From: Cyanobacteria bacterium MAG CAR3_bin_5
GTDB taxonomy: Bacteria; Cyanobacteriota; Cyanobacteriia; PCC-6307; Cyanobiaceae
Direction of reading: 5' to 3'
DNA length: 50,338 nt
NCBI GenBank assembly: GCA_026709085.1
Contig: JAPOTR010000061.1
Coordinates: forward strand, 1 to 50,338
Below are positions 10,116 to 18,285 of the stretch, in pieces. The notes under the pieces are model-generated. The model was not told the DNA's origin. It saw only the letters and a program-made list of their open reading frames with translations, and did not search any database. The translations under genes and the position numbers were made by a program. Numbering within the stretch: position 1 is the stretch's first letter; each line of letters opens with the position of its first letter.

Positions 10116-11145
10116 ATTTCAGGGCAAGCCGTTTGACGATCACCTGGGCACAGACGTTGACCAGGAAGGTGAGGATCATCAGCACCAGGGCGGCGTAGTA
10201 GAGGGCGGACACCTGAATATCGTCCGCCTCGCCGAACTGGTTGGCCAGCAGTGAGGCAATGGTGCTGCTGGGGGAAAACCAACTGGTGCTCAGGTTGGTG
10301 GAGTTGCCAATGATCATGGTCACCGCCATGGTTTCCCCGAGGGCCCGTCCCAGGGCCAGCATGGCGCCCCCCACGATGCCGGAAATGGCAGCGGGGATAA
10401 GCACCTGGAAGATGCTGGTCCAGCGGGTGGCCCCCACGGCGTAGGCCCCTTGACGCAACTCCATGGGCACCTGGTTGAGGGAGTCGCGGGAGACCGCCGT
10501 GATGATGGGCAGCAGCATCACCACCAGGATCAGGGAGGCCATGGCCAGATTGGGTCCACCAGGTTCGGTACTGAAAAAGGGGAGCCAGCCAAGATGGGCA
10601 TACAGCGGCGTGAACACCGCCAGGAAGCGGTTGAGCATGGCCACGGCCCAAAGCCCCAGCACCACGGAGGGGATGGCGGCCAGGAGCTCCACTATGAAGC
10701 CGATGACGGCCCTCAGCTTTTGCGGCAGGAAATCTTCCGTCAGAAAAACGGCGGTTCCCACCCCCAGGGGCACCGCCAGCAGCAACGCCAGGGCCGACGT
10801 CATCAGGGTGCCGTAAATGGGTGTGAGCGCCCCGTAATCGTTGCGGACGGGATTCCAACTGCTGTTGGCCAGAAAGCCCAGGCCGAAGTGGGGAACGGCC
10901 CCCCAGCGCACCCCGAACGTCTCTTCATCGTTCCAGGCGGCGATGCCCTGCCAGATGGAATCCTGATGCCAGGGCAGAAGGCTGGAAACGTCCCCTTGAA
11001 ATACCGCCTGGAACCCCACCGTGAAAAAGATTCCCAACACCGTCAGGCTCACCACAGAGGCGAGGACGGAGGTCATATGAATAAAGGCGCGGTCAACCAG
11101 CTTTTCTGTCCAGGGAGGCTTCTTGTGGGTGAACATGGGCGCCAT
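10108..11145 (-). CDS. pstC: Phosphate ABC transporter permease PstC
   Basis: About 345 residues from the ATG giving MAPMFTHKKPPWTEKL. The frame extends upstream to a TTG at 11196, but those 17 residues look like leader. Motifs of PstC: VLFLTEDFLPQ-like AVFLTEDFLPQKLR, VELLAAIPSVVLGLW (the family AAIPSVVxG segment), and permease loop VPMELRQGAYAVGATRW. The large periplasmic loop between the first two helices contains W/P-rich segments. It pairs with PstA. It lies about 100 bp downstream of pstS and overlaps pstA by 8 bp. Confidence 0.94.
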   Translation of the reverse strand: MAPMFTHKKPPWTEKLVDRAFIHMTSVLASVVSLTVLGIFFTVGFQAVFQGDVSSLLPWHQDSIWQGIAAWNDEETFGVRWGAVPHFGLGFLANSSWNPVRNDYGALTPIYGTLMTSALALLLAVPLGVGTAVFLTEDFLPQKLRAVIGFIVELLAAIPSVVLGLWAVAMLNRFLAVFTPLYAHLGWLPFFSTEPGGPNLAMASLILVVMLLPIITAVSRDSLNQVPMELRQGAYAVGATRWTSIFQVLIPAAISGIVGGAMLALGRALGETMAVTMIIGNSTNLSTSWFSPSSTIASLLANQFGEADDIQVSALYYAALVLMILTFLVNVCAQVIVKRLALKYD

Positions 11146-11243
11146 AACGATGTCGTACCGGAGATTTTGATCCAGAAGCCATGCCTGAGGCAGCAAGGCT
11201 GGAGCCGTTAGCCGTTTGCCCCAGCCTTGCCCATGATAGTGTC

Positions 11244-12239
11244 TCAGGGCTGCAAGGCGGCAACAGCGGCCTTGGACCTGGTCACCACGCTGTCGGGCAG
11301 AGGCACGTAGCCGAGGGAATCGCTAATGCCCTGGGCCTCCTCTGACAGCATGTAGTTGAAGGTCTGCTTCAGGGCGTCCAGCTTGGCGCCGTTGCCGGTC
11401 TGATACGCCAGAACCCAGGTGAGGGACACAATGGGGAAGGAGTTCTCGCCGGCAGGGTTGGCGTCCGTCCCCCGCAACCGGTCGTCCAGAACGATCTTGG
11501 ACAGACCCTCGGCGGCCGTCTCGGCGCTGGGCTTCACGTAGTTGCCGTCCTTGTTCTGAAGGGCAGCCGTCTGCAGGCCGGAGCGCTGCACATAGCCATA
11601 GTTCACGTAGCCGATGGCGCCCACCTTGTTCTGAATCAGGCCAGCCACGCCGGAGTTACCCTTACCGCCTACGCCAACGGGCCACTCAACGGCTTTGCCG
11701 TCGCCCACCTTCTCTTTCCATGCAGAGGAAAAAGCCGAGAGGGACTTGGTGAAGCCTGCGGTGGTGCCGGAGCCGTCGGAGCGATGGGCCACGGTGATGC
11801 CGCCAGGAGCACAACCCAGAGCGGACCAGTTGGTGATGGCGCCCATGAAGACCCCCACCACCTGGCTCTGACTGAGCTTGAGGTCACAACCGGGCTTGTT
11901 GTAGGCCACCGCAATGGCGCCGCCGGTCATGGGGATTTGCACCGCGCCACGGCGTACCCTGGCCACTTTTGCATCGTCCATGGCGGAGTCCGAGGCGCCG
12001 AAGTCCACGTCGTTGTTGGTGAACAGCTTGACGCCGGTGCCGGAACCCGTGGCTTGGTAGTTGACCTGGGGACCGCCGTCAGCAGCCAGATCCTTGAACC
12101 AGCGCTCGTAGATGGGGGCGGGGAACGTGGCGCCGGCGCCGTCAAGACGGGTCTGTGCCAGAGAAACCCCGGAGAAAGCAGTCACAGCCATAAACACCCC
12201 TGCACTTGCAGCCTTGAGTGTCTTTGTGAGAGCAATCAT
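11244..12239 (-). CDS. pstS: Phosphate-binding periplasmic protein PstS
   Basis: 331 residues from the ATG giving MIALTKTLKAASAGVFMAV. Signal peptide and AxA-type cleavage lie near SGVSLAQT. An upstream in-frame start at 12293 would put 18 residues in front and overlap the promoter-like site. Mature-end motif LDGAGATFPAPIYERWF is the classic PstS start. Phosphate contacts are GASDSAM and the SDGSGTTAGFTKSLS loop. It is the periplasmic receptor for the PstCAB permease. Its own promoter region carries three 19-bp direct repeats (12291-12352), suggesting regulated expression independent of the upstream arsJ. The neighbouring arsenate-detoxification pair fits, because arsenate enters through this transporter. 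Confidence 0.95.
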   Translation of the reverse strand: MIALTKTLKAASAGVFMAVTAFSGVSLAQTRLDGAGATFPAPIYERWFKDLAADGGPQVNYQATGSGTGVKLFTNNDVDFGASDSAMDDAKVARVRRGAVQIPMTGGAIAVAYNKPGCDLKLSQSQVVGVFMGAITNWSALGCAPGGITVAHRSDGSGTTAGFTKSLSAFSSAWKEKVGDGKAVEWPVGVGGKGNSGVAGLIQNKVGAIGYVNYGYVQRSGLQTAALQNKDGNYVKPSAETAAEGLSKIVLDDRLRGTDANPAGENSFPIVSLTWVLAYQTGNGAKLDALKQTFNYMLSEEAQGISDSLGYVPLPDSVVTRSKAAVAALQP

Positions 12240-12283
12240 GGAAAAGTTCTGAGAAGCGGAAACTGAAATCCTTCTCACAATGG

Positions 12284-12312
12284 ATAGTAGCAAGTTATTC
12301 TGGAATTGTCAA
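12284..12312 (-). promoter_or_regulatory. Candidate pstS promoter
   Basis: On the minus strand a perfect TTGACA (12307-12312) is separated by exactly 17 bp from TACTAT (12284-12289, 4 of 6 matches to the sigma-70 -10 consensus), 45-51 bp upstream of the pstS ATG. TTGACA recurs in each of the repeat copies, so the next ones upstream are displaced by 19 and 38 bp. It is a prediction from consensus only. Confidence 0.5.
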
Positions 12313-12352
12313 GTTATTCTGGAATTGTCAAGTTATTCTGGAATTGTCAAGT
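12291..12352. repeat. Three 19-bp tandem direct repeats upstream of pstS
   Basis: The unit CAAGTTATTCTGGAATTGT occurs three times without gaps at 12291-12309, 12310-12328 and 12329-12347, followed by the first five bases of a fourth copy. The copies are identical. Read on the pstS strand each junction supplies TTGACA. The period (19 bp) differs from the 11-bp spacing of known Pho-box half-sites, so this is either a new operator array or a slippage-prone promoter. The AT content stands out from the flanking GC-rich genes. Confidence 0.9.
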
Positions 12353-12403
12353 CAAATTGCCGGGCCTGGAGCAGAAGCAGGCGCCGGTGACCGCCAGCCG
12401 TCT

Positions 12404-13693
12404 TTAGGCTAAGGATGGCCGGGGCCGGGGCAGCCAGACACTGGCAACCCAGGAGAGTCCCACCAGCAGGGCCGAACCCCACAGGCAGGCCACCATGCCC
12501 CCGGCGCCCCCACCGGCCAGTTGGAACACCAGACCGGAGAGCACGGTGCCCAGGAGACGGCCACCGGCATTGGCCATGTAATAGAAACCCACGTTGAGGC
12601 TCACGTCCTCCGTTTTCGTGTAGGCCAGCACCATGTAGGAGTGGATGGAGGAATTCATGGCAAACACCAGGCCGAAGACCGCCAGCCCCAGGATCACCGT
12701 GGCGCCGCCCTGAACCGTGGTTCCCGGCACGGTGCTGCGCCAGAGGGCCACCGCCATCAGGGCGGGAATCACCATGAGTACCGCCGCCCAGAACTGCACA
12801 GCGCGGGGGCCGGGAGCTTCCTGTTGCCCCCAGAGGCGCCGCAAGCCGGGCGCCATGGCCTGCACCAGGCCGTAGCCCACCACCCACAGCCCCATGAAGC
12901 CCCCCACCTGCCAGAAATTCCAGTCCATGGTCATCTCCAGGAACACCGGCAGGGCCACCACGAACCACACGTCCCTGGCGCCGAAAAGGAAAAAGCGGGC
13001 CAACGACAGCACGTTGATGCCGCGGGATTTGGAGAACATGGCCGCGAAGGCCGGTTTCTGCTTCATCTTGCCCATGGCCGCCGGCAGGGACAGGGTCAGC
13101 AGCCAGGCCAGCGCCAAGCCCACCGCCATGGCGCTTACCGACCCGGCAAATCCCAGCCAGAAGAGGGTGGCGCCCCCCAGGAAAAAGCCCACCCCCTTGA
13201 GGGCGTTCTTGGAGCCCGTCAGAATGGCCACCCAGCGGAAGAGGGTGCGCTCCCCCTGTTGCTCCTGCCCCGCTTCCACCGGCGCCACGGTTTTGATGGC
13301 GCTCTTGGCGCTCATCTTGCTGAGATCCTTGGCGATGCCGCTGAGGGCCTGGGCCGCCATCACGTAGATCACCGACAACAGCTTGGGCCAGTTCTCCGCC
13401 ACCGGCGCCAGCATCAGCAACGCCGCCACCTGCAGCAGCAGACCGCTCCAGAGGGTGAGCCGCAAGCCGTAGCGGGCGCCGATCCAGCCCCCCGCCAGGT
13501 TGGTGAGCACCCCGAAGAATTCGTAGAAAATGAACAGCAGGGCAATGTCCAGGGTGCTGTAGCCCAGCCCATGGAAGTGGAAGATCACCAACATGCGCAG
13601 GGCCCCGTCACTGAGGGTGAAGGCCCAATAGGCGGCGGTCACCACCATGTATTGACGCAACGGATGCCCCGGCGCCCGCAGGGATTGACTCAT
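12404..13693 (-). CDS. arsJ: ArsJ organoarsenical (1-arseno-3-phosphoglycerate) efflux MFS protein
   Basis: 429 residues starting MSQSLRAPGHPLRQYMVV; 26 extra in-frame codons upstream overlap gap and look spurious. A major-facilitator protein with about twelve hydrophobic segments. Stretches typical of ArsJ are YWAFTLSDGALRMLVIFHF, LFIFYEFFGVLTNLAGGW, and the KDLSKMSAKSAIK loop. In characterised systems the partner GAPDH makes the unstable 1-arseno-3-phosphoglycerate, which ArsJ exports and which then breaks down to arsenate outside. Here the partner GAPDH gene is 14 bp upstream on the same strand, the expected operon. The plasma membrane is the expected site. No ArsR-type regulator is visible nearby. 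Identification rests on motif memory plus the gap neighbour. Confidence 0.9.
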   Translation of the reverse strand: MSQSLRAPGHPLRQYMVVTAAYWAFTLSDGALRMLVIFHFHGLGYSTLDIALLFIFYEFFGVLTNLAGGWIGARYGLRLTLWSGLLLQVAALLMLAPVAENWPKLLSVIYVMAAQALSGIAKDLSKMSAKSAIKTVAPVEAGQEQQGERTLFRWVAILTGSKNALKGVGFFLGGATLFWLGFAGSVSAMAVGLALAWLLTLSLPAAMGKMKQKPAFAAMFSKSRGINVLSLARFFLFGARDVWFVVALPVFLEMTMDWNFWQVGGFMGLWVVGYGLVQAMAPGLRRLWGQQEAPGPRAVQFWAAVLMVIPALMAVALWRSTVPGTTVQGGATVILGLAVFGLVFAMNSSIHSYMVLAYTKTEDVSLNVGFYYMANAGGRLLGTVLSGLVFQLAGGGAGGMVACLWGSALLVGLSWVASVWLPRPRPSLA

Positions 13694-13707
13694 GGTTTGG
13701 TTCCGGC

Positions 13708-14721
13708 TCAGTGCCCTGTCAAGCGGCCGACGGCACAGGTCAGATCCGCCATGCGGCAGGAGTAGCCCCACTCGTTGTCGTACCAGCCGTAGACCTTCAG
13801 GTGGGTGCCGTCCACTACCAGGGTGGAGGGGCCGTCGATGACGCAGGAGCGGTTGTCATGGCGGTAATCCACCGACACCAGGGGCCGCTCCTCGTAGCCC
13901 AGGATTCCCTGCAACGATCCCGCCGCCGCTTGGCGGAAGGCGTCGTTCACCGCCCCGGCGCTGGTGGGGCGAGCCAACTCGAACACCGCATCGGTCAGGG
14001 AGGCATTGAGCAACGCCACCCGCACGGCATGGCCGTTGAGCTTGCCCTGCAACTCGGGGAAGATCATGGCGATGGCCTTGGCGGAGCCGGTGGTGGTGGG
14101 AATCAGGGATTCCCCCGCGGCGCGGCAACGGCGCAGGTCTCCCCGATAGCCGTCCACCGGCGTCTGGGTGTTGGTGAGGTTATGGATGGTGGTCATGGAG
14201 CCATGGACAATGCCGAAGGTTTCATGGACCACCTTCACCATGGGGGCCAGGCAGTTGGTGGTGCAGGAGGCGGCCGTCAGCAGCCGGTGCCGTGTGGGAT
14301 CAATCTGCTGGTGGTTGACCCCGTAGACCACGTTGAGCGCCTCCTCCCCCTTCACGGGACAGGCCACAATCACCCGCTCCACCCCGCACTGTTGGAGGTA
14401 GGGGGTCAGCGCGGCCACCGTCTTGAAGCGGCCGCTGCACTCCAACACCATCTCCACCCCGGCGCTCCGCCAGTCCACCGTCGTGAAGTCCCTGCTGTGG
14501 GAGCAGGTGATTCGTTGCCCGTTAACGCGCAGGGCTTCCCCTTCTGTGGAGACGGCTTCCCGCCAGCGACCATGGACCGAGTCGAATTCCAGCAAATGCC
14601 CCATGGCGGCTGCAGGGCCAGCGGGTTCGTTGAGATGCGCCACCTCCATGCCGTCCCGCCCCCAGAGGGCACGGAACACCAGCCGCCCGATGCGGCCAAA
14701 GCCGTTGATGCCAACTTTCAT
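13708..14721 (-). CDS. gap: ArsJ-associated glyceraldehyde-3-phosphate dehydrogenase
   Basis: 337 residues. NAD-binding start MKVGINGFGRIGRLVFRAL, catalytic Cys in AASCTTNCLAPMVKV, and C-terminal WYDNEWGYSCRMADL are all intact, so it should be an active GAPDH. The divergent sequence compared with housekeeping cyanobacterial Gap1/Gap2 and its tight linkage to arsJ mark it as the arsenate-resistance paralog, which uses arsenate in place of phosphate. It is the first gene of the minus-strand block leading into arsJ and then, after a separate promoter, the pst genes. A normal glycolytic role is the alternative. Confidence 0.9.
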   Translation of the reverse strand: MKVGINGFGRIGRLVFRALWGRDGMEVAHLNEPAGPAAAMGHLLEFDSVHGRWREAVSTEGEALRVNGQRITCSHSRDFTTVDWRSAGVEMVLECSGRFKTVAALTPYLQQCGVERVIVACPVKGEEALNVVYGVNHQQIDPTRHRLLTAASCTTNCLAPMVKVVHETFGIVHGSMTTIHNLTNTQTPVDGYRGDLRRCRAAGESLIPTTTGSAKAIAMIFPELQGKLNGHAVRVALLNASLTDAVFELARPTSAGAVNDAFRQAAAGSLQGILGYEERPLVSVDYRHDNRSCVIDGPSTLVVDGTHLKVYGWYDNEWGYSCRMADLTCAVGRLTGH

Positions 14722-14788
14722 CAGCCCACACCGGCAGACGGAAAGAGACTATAGGGCGCCTCGAAAAATTGCCGTCCTCCCCATGGGA

Positions 14789-14885
14789 AAGCCTCCTGGC
14801 CTACGAGAAATCCCTCTGCAACTGACTTTCTCATGGTGAGACGGCAGCCCCCTCCGGAGGGCTTTGCCTGATTTCGAGGTGCTCT
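14789..14885. repeat. Dispersed degenerate repeat, copy A (probable IS remnant)
   Basis: This stretch in the roughly 300-bp gap between gap and dnaK aligns with 46333-46436 over about 90 bp. The best-conserved parts are TCATGGTGAGA followed by GGCA and CCCC, and a GCCTG-TTT tail. One frame reads ESLLAYEKSLCN then stop, which resembles the C-terminus of a transposase. It is probably an IS end or MITE-like scar. No gene is otherwise seen between 14722 and 15021. Confidence 0.45.
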
Positions 14886-15021
14886 TAAGAAGTCACTATG
14901 GCTCCCCTGTGGTTCGTTGAACAGCATGGCTTCTGTTCAGCAATCGGCCCCTGAAATCGACCGTTGATCTCGCCGTTCCATGGGTGGTGCAGGTACGGTG
15001 AATTATCACGTCATCCGGTCG

Positions 15022-17265
15022 ATGGGTCGAGCCGTTGGAATCGATCTCGGGACCACCAACTCCGTTGTGGCTGCCCTGGAGGGGGGACGGCCCCAGGTGA
15101 TCGCCAATGCCGAGGGCCTGCGCACCACCCCGTCCATGGTGGGGTTCAGCAAGGCGGGGGAACTGCTGGTGGGTCTTCAGGCCCGGCGGCAACTGGTGCT
15201 GAATCCCGGCAACACCTTCGCCAACCTGAAACGCTTCATCGGCCGCCACTACGATGAGCTGGACGAGGGCTCCAGGGGCGTCCCCTACACGATTCGCCGC
15301 AACGACCAGGGCAAGATCCGCATTGTCTCTCCGGCCACGGAGCGGGAGTACGCCCCGGAAGAGCTGGTGGCCTCCATCCTCCGCAAGCTTGTCGATGATG
15401 CCGCCACCCACCTGGGGGAGCCCGTTGAAGCAGGGGTGATCACCGTGCCCGCCTATTTCAACGACTCCCAACGCCAGGCCACCCGTGATGCCGGTCGTCT
15501 GGCGGGCCTGGAGGTGCTGCGCATCCTCAACGAACCCACCGCCGCGGCCCTGGCCTGCGGCTTCGACCGCAAATCGGCCCGCTGTGTGCTGGTATTCGAC
15601 CTGGGGGGCGGCACGTTTGACGTGTCCCTGCTGCGCATTCGCAACGGGGTCTTTGACGTGAAGGCCACCAGTGGCGACACCCAACTGGGGGGCAACGACT
15701 TCGACCAGCGCATCGTGGACTGGCTGGCGGATCGGTTCCAGGCGGACCACGACGTGGACCTGCGCCGGGATCGCCAGGCCCTGCAACGGTTGCTGGATGC
15801 CGCCGAGAAGGCCAAGCAGGAGTTGTCGGGGGTGCGCCTGACCACCGTCTCCCTCCCCTTCATTGCCACCGGCGCGGACGGGCCGTTGCACCTTGAATGC
15901 GAGCTGTCCCGGCGCACTTTCGAGGACCTCTGCCCGGACCTGGTGGATCGGCTGTTGAGGCCGGTGCGCCGTTGCCTGCGGGATGCGCGGATCACGGCGG
16001 AGGACATTGACGACGTGATCCTGGTGGGGGGCTCCACCCGGATGCCCATGGTGCAACAACTGGTGCGCACCATCGTGCCCCGGGAGCCCAATCAAGGCCA
16101 TAACCCGGACGAGGCGGTGGCCCTGGGGGCCGCGATTCAGGCGGGCATCCTGCGGGGGGAGTTGCGGGACTTCCTGCTCAACGACGTCACCCCCCTCTCC
16201 GTTGGCCTGGAAACCATGGGCGGCGTGATGAAACCACTGATTCCCCGCAACACCCCCATCCCTGTCCGCAAGTCCGACACCTTCAGCACCTCGGAAGCCA
16301 ACCAGTCTTCCGTGGAAATCAACGTGTTGCAGGGGGAGCGGCAGATGGCCTGTGACAACAAGTCCCTGGGACGTTTCCGGCTTTCAGGGATTCCACCGGC
16401 TCCCCGGGGTGTGCCCCAGGTGCAGGTGGCCTTTGACGTGGACGCCAACGGCATCCTTCAAGTCTCGGCCATGGATCGCTCCACGGGGCGCAAGCAGACC
16501 GTCTCCATTCAGAACAGTTCCACCCTGAGCGAGCAGGAGATTCAACGCATCCTCAAGGATGCGGAAAATCGTGTGGCGGACGACCGGCGCCAGCGGGCCG
16601 CCGTGGAACGGCGGAACCAGGCCGAGACCCTGCTGGCCCAAGCGGAGCGGCGGCTGCGGGACGTGGCGCTGGAATTGGGTCCCTATGCCATGGAACGACA
16701 GAAACAGGTGGTGGACGGGGCCAGCCGTGACCTGCAAGACCTGCTCCAGGACCCGGAAGCGCCGCCCCGGGAACTGGACGAGGCGGCCGCCGTCCTCGAC
16801 GATGCTCTGCGGGTGTTGAATCGCTGTCTCAGCCGGGAGAGCCGCCGCGAGGAGCGGGGGCCGCTGCGGGGGATCCGCCGCACCATCGGCTCCCTGCGGG
16901 ACGAGTTCTTTGCGGAGGATGAAGAATGGGATGACTGGCCCGCGGGAACACGGGACGGCTTGCGGGGAGACGGTTGGGACGGACCGGAGCGGCCCCGTTC
17001 CGGCGATCCCCCTCCTGGCAGGCGCGGCAACCCGCCGGCCCCCTACTACCGGGAGCGGCAGGGCGCCCCGGCGCCCTATGAACGCCACCTCCCGGCTGAA
17101 TCCATGGAGGATGAGTGGGTTCCTGAGAACGGGGACTGGGATTCTCCTCCACCCCGATCCCGTCCCGGCCGGCGCACGGATCCGCTGCCGCCGGAACCGG
17201 CGCCCCCCAGCCCCCGCCGCCGGCCGACGCCCCGGTTGGAAGCGGATCCCTGGGAGGATACCTAG
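15022..17265 (+). CDS. dnaK: DnaK-family chaperone paralog with acidic/Pro-rich C-terminal tail
   Basis: 747 residues from the ATG giving MGRAVGIDLGTTNSVV; an ATG 42 bp upstream adds 14 non-conserved residues. The ATPase domain has VGIDLGTTNS, VFDLGGGTFDVSLL and VILVGGSTRMPMVQ. The peptide-binding domain has LLNDVTPLSVGLE and RFRLSGIPPAPRGVPQVQVAFD. After the helical lid comes a tail of about 140 residues, rich in Pro, Arg, Gly and acidic residues and ending DPWEDT. Cyanobacteria carry several DnaKs; the long tail points to the DnaK1/DnaK3-type paralogs rather than the housekeeping DnaK2. The following dnaJ starts 5 bp after the stop, so the two are an operon and probably partners. Confidence 0.93.
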   Translation: MGRAVGIDLGTTNSVVAALEGGRPQVIANAEGLRTTPSMVGFSKAGELLVGLQARRQLVLNPGNTFANLKRFIGRHYDELDEGSRGVPYTIRRNDQGKIRIVSPATEREYAPEELVASILRKLVDDAATHLGEPVEAGVITVPAYFNDSQRQATRDAGRLAGLEVLRILNEPTAAALACGFDRKSARCVLVFDLGGGTFDVSLLRIRNGVFDVKATSGDTQLGGNDFDQRIVDWLADRFQADHDVDLRRDRQALQRLLDAAEKAKQELSGVRLTTVSLPFIATGADGPLHLECELSRRTFEDLCPDLVDRLLRPVRRCLRDARITAEDIDDVILVGGSTRMPMVQQLVRTIVPREPNQGHNPDEAVALGAAIQAGILRGELRDFLLNDVTPLSVGLETMGGVMKPLIPRNTPIPVRKSDTFSTSEANQSSVEINVLQGERQMACDNKSLGRFRLSGIPPAPRGVPQVQVAFDVDANGILQVSAMDRSTGRKQTVSIQNSSTLSEQEIQRILKDAENRVADDRRQRAAVERRNQAETLLAQAERRLRDVALELGPYAMERQKQVVDGASRDLQDLLQDPEAPPRELDEAAAVLDDALRVLNRCLSRESRREERGPLRGIRRTIGSLRDEFFAEDEEWDDWPAGTRDGLRGDGWDGPERPRSGDPPPGRRGNPPAPYYRERQGAPAPYERHLPAESMEDEWVPENGDWDSPPPRSRPGRRTDPLPPEPAPPSPRRRPTPRLEADPWEDT

Positions 17266-17270
17266 AGGCA

Positions 17271-18257
17271 ATGGCCGCCCCCGACCCCCTCGGAAACGAG
17301 CCTGATGCCTGGGCCGTGCTGGGGCTGCAGCCCGGGGCCTCCGCCGCCGAACTCAAGCGCGCCTTTCGGCGGCAGGCCAGGCGCTGGCACCCGGACCTGA
17401 ACCCCGGCGATCCCACCGCGGAGGAACGGTTCAAGTGCATCAATGCCGCCTACGGGATGCTCAGCGATCCTTCCCGCCAGCGAGCTTGGCGGCAAAGCGT
17501 TGATGAGGACGGCGGGGAGGAGTTGCAAGGCTTCCCCTCCTTTGAAGATTACCTGGCCCACCTGTTCGGGCGGCGCCGGCCCGGAGAGCGCTCCAGTGAG
17601 CCGCCCCCCCCGGCCGGCCGGCCCGAACCGGCCCAGGCGCCGCCCCCACCCCCGTCATCCCGACCCCCAAAGCCACCGCCAGAACCAGAACCGGACTCAA
17701 CGCCGGAGCAAGAGCCGCCAGCGACCCCTCCCCGGCCGACCCGTAGCCGGGAGACGGACTTGGCCCTCACCCCTCAACAGGCCCGGCGGGGATCCCGGCA
17801 GGTGCTGACCCTGCCCGATGGCGCCCACGTGGAGGTGAACACACCCCCGGGGGTGGGGGATGGCTGGCGTCTCCGTCTGACCGGCGTTGCCCCGGACGGG
17901 GGGGACCACCTGCTGCGACTCCGGGTGTACACCCGGGACGGTTTGCGGGTAGACGGTCTACAGGTGTACTACCGTCTCCATGTCTCCCCTGCCGACGCGG
18001 TGCTGGGGGCTTATGCCACGGTGCCCAGCATCCACGGTCTCGTGGAACTGGAGATCCCCCCCCGCTCCTCCAGTGGCCAGTTGCTGCGATTACGAGGTTG
18101 CGGCATTCGCACCGACGAGGATTGCGGGGATCAGATTGTGGAGCTGCGCATCGTCAGCCCCTCGACCCTGTCGGAGGAGATTGTGGAGTTGTACCGTCAA
18201 CTCCGGGATCTGGAAGCCGCTCCCGAGCCACGGGTACGGGGCGCTGGGCCAAGATAG
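17271..18257 (+). CDS. dnaJ: DnaJ-like co-chaperone with Pro-rich linker, no zinc finger
   Basis: 328 residues. J domain at about residues 10-70 ([13 protein letters not shown], helix [17 protein letters not shown] with the HPD motif that triggers DnaK ATPase). A low-complexity linker of about 75 residues, mostly Pro, Glu and Arg, follows. The C-terminal substrate-binding region includes [19 protein letters not shown] and [18 protein letters not shown]. The G/F region and the four CxxCxGxG zinc motifs of classical DnaJ are absent, so it is a CbpA-like or specialised type. It is coupled to dnaK (5-bp gap). Its Pro-rich linker mirrors the Pro-rich tail of that DnaK. Confidence 0.88.
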   Translation: MAAPDPLGNEPDAWAVLGLQPGASAAELKRAFRRQARRWHPDLNPGDPTAEERFKCINAAYGMLSDPSRQRAWRQSVDEDGGEELQGFPSFEDYLAHLFGRRRPGERSSEPPPPAGRPEPAQAPPPPPSSRPPKPPPEPEPDSTPEQEPPATPPRPTRSRETDLALTPQQARRGSRQVLTLPDGAHVEVNTPPGVGDGWRLRLTGVAPDGGDHLLRLRVYTRDGLRVDGLQVYYRLHVSPADAVLGAYATVPSIHGLVELEIPPRSSSGQLLRLRGCGIRTDEDCGDQIVELRIVSPSTLSEEIVELYRQLRDLEAAPEPRVRGAGPR

Positions 18258-18285
18258 GGGTTCCATCTATACTGGCTGGCGGACC

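Noticed and set aside
12291..12352. Possible CRISPR array
   Set aside because: The 19-bp copies are contiguous with no spacers and no Cas genes are near; it is a tandem repeat in a promoter.
12521..13765. 414-codon frame opposite arsJ
   Set aside because: Product is His/Gln/Arg low complexity; arsJ has membrane helices and ArsJ motifs.
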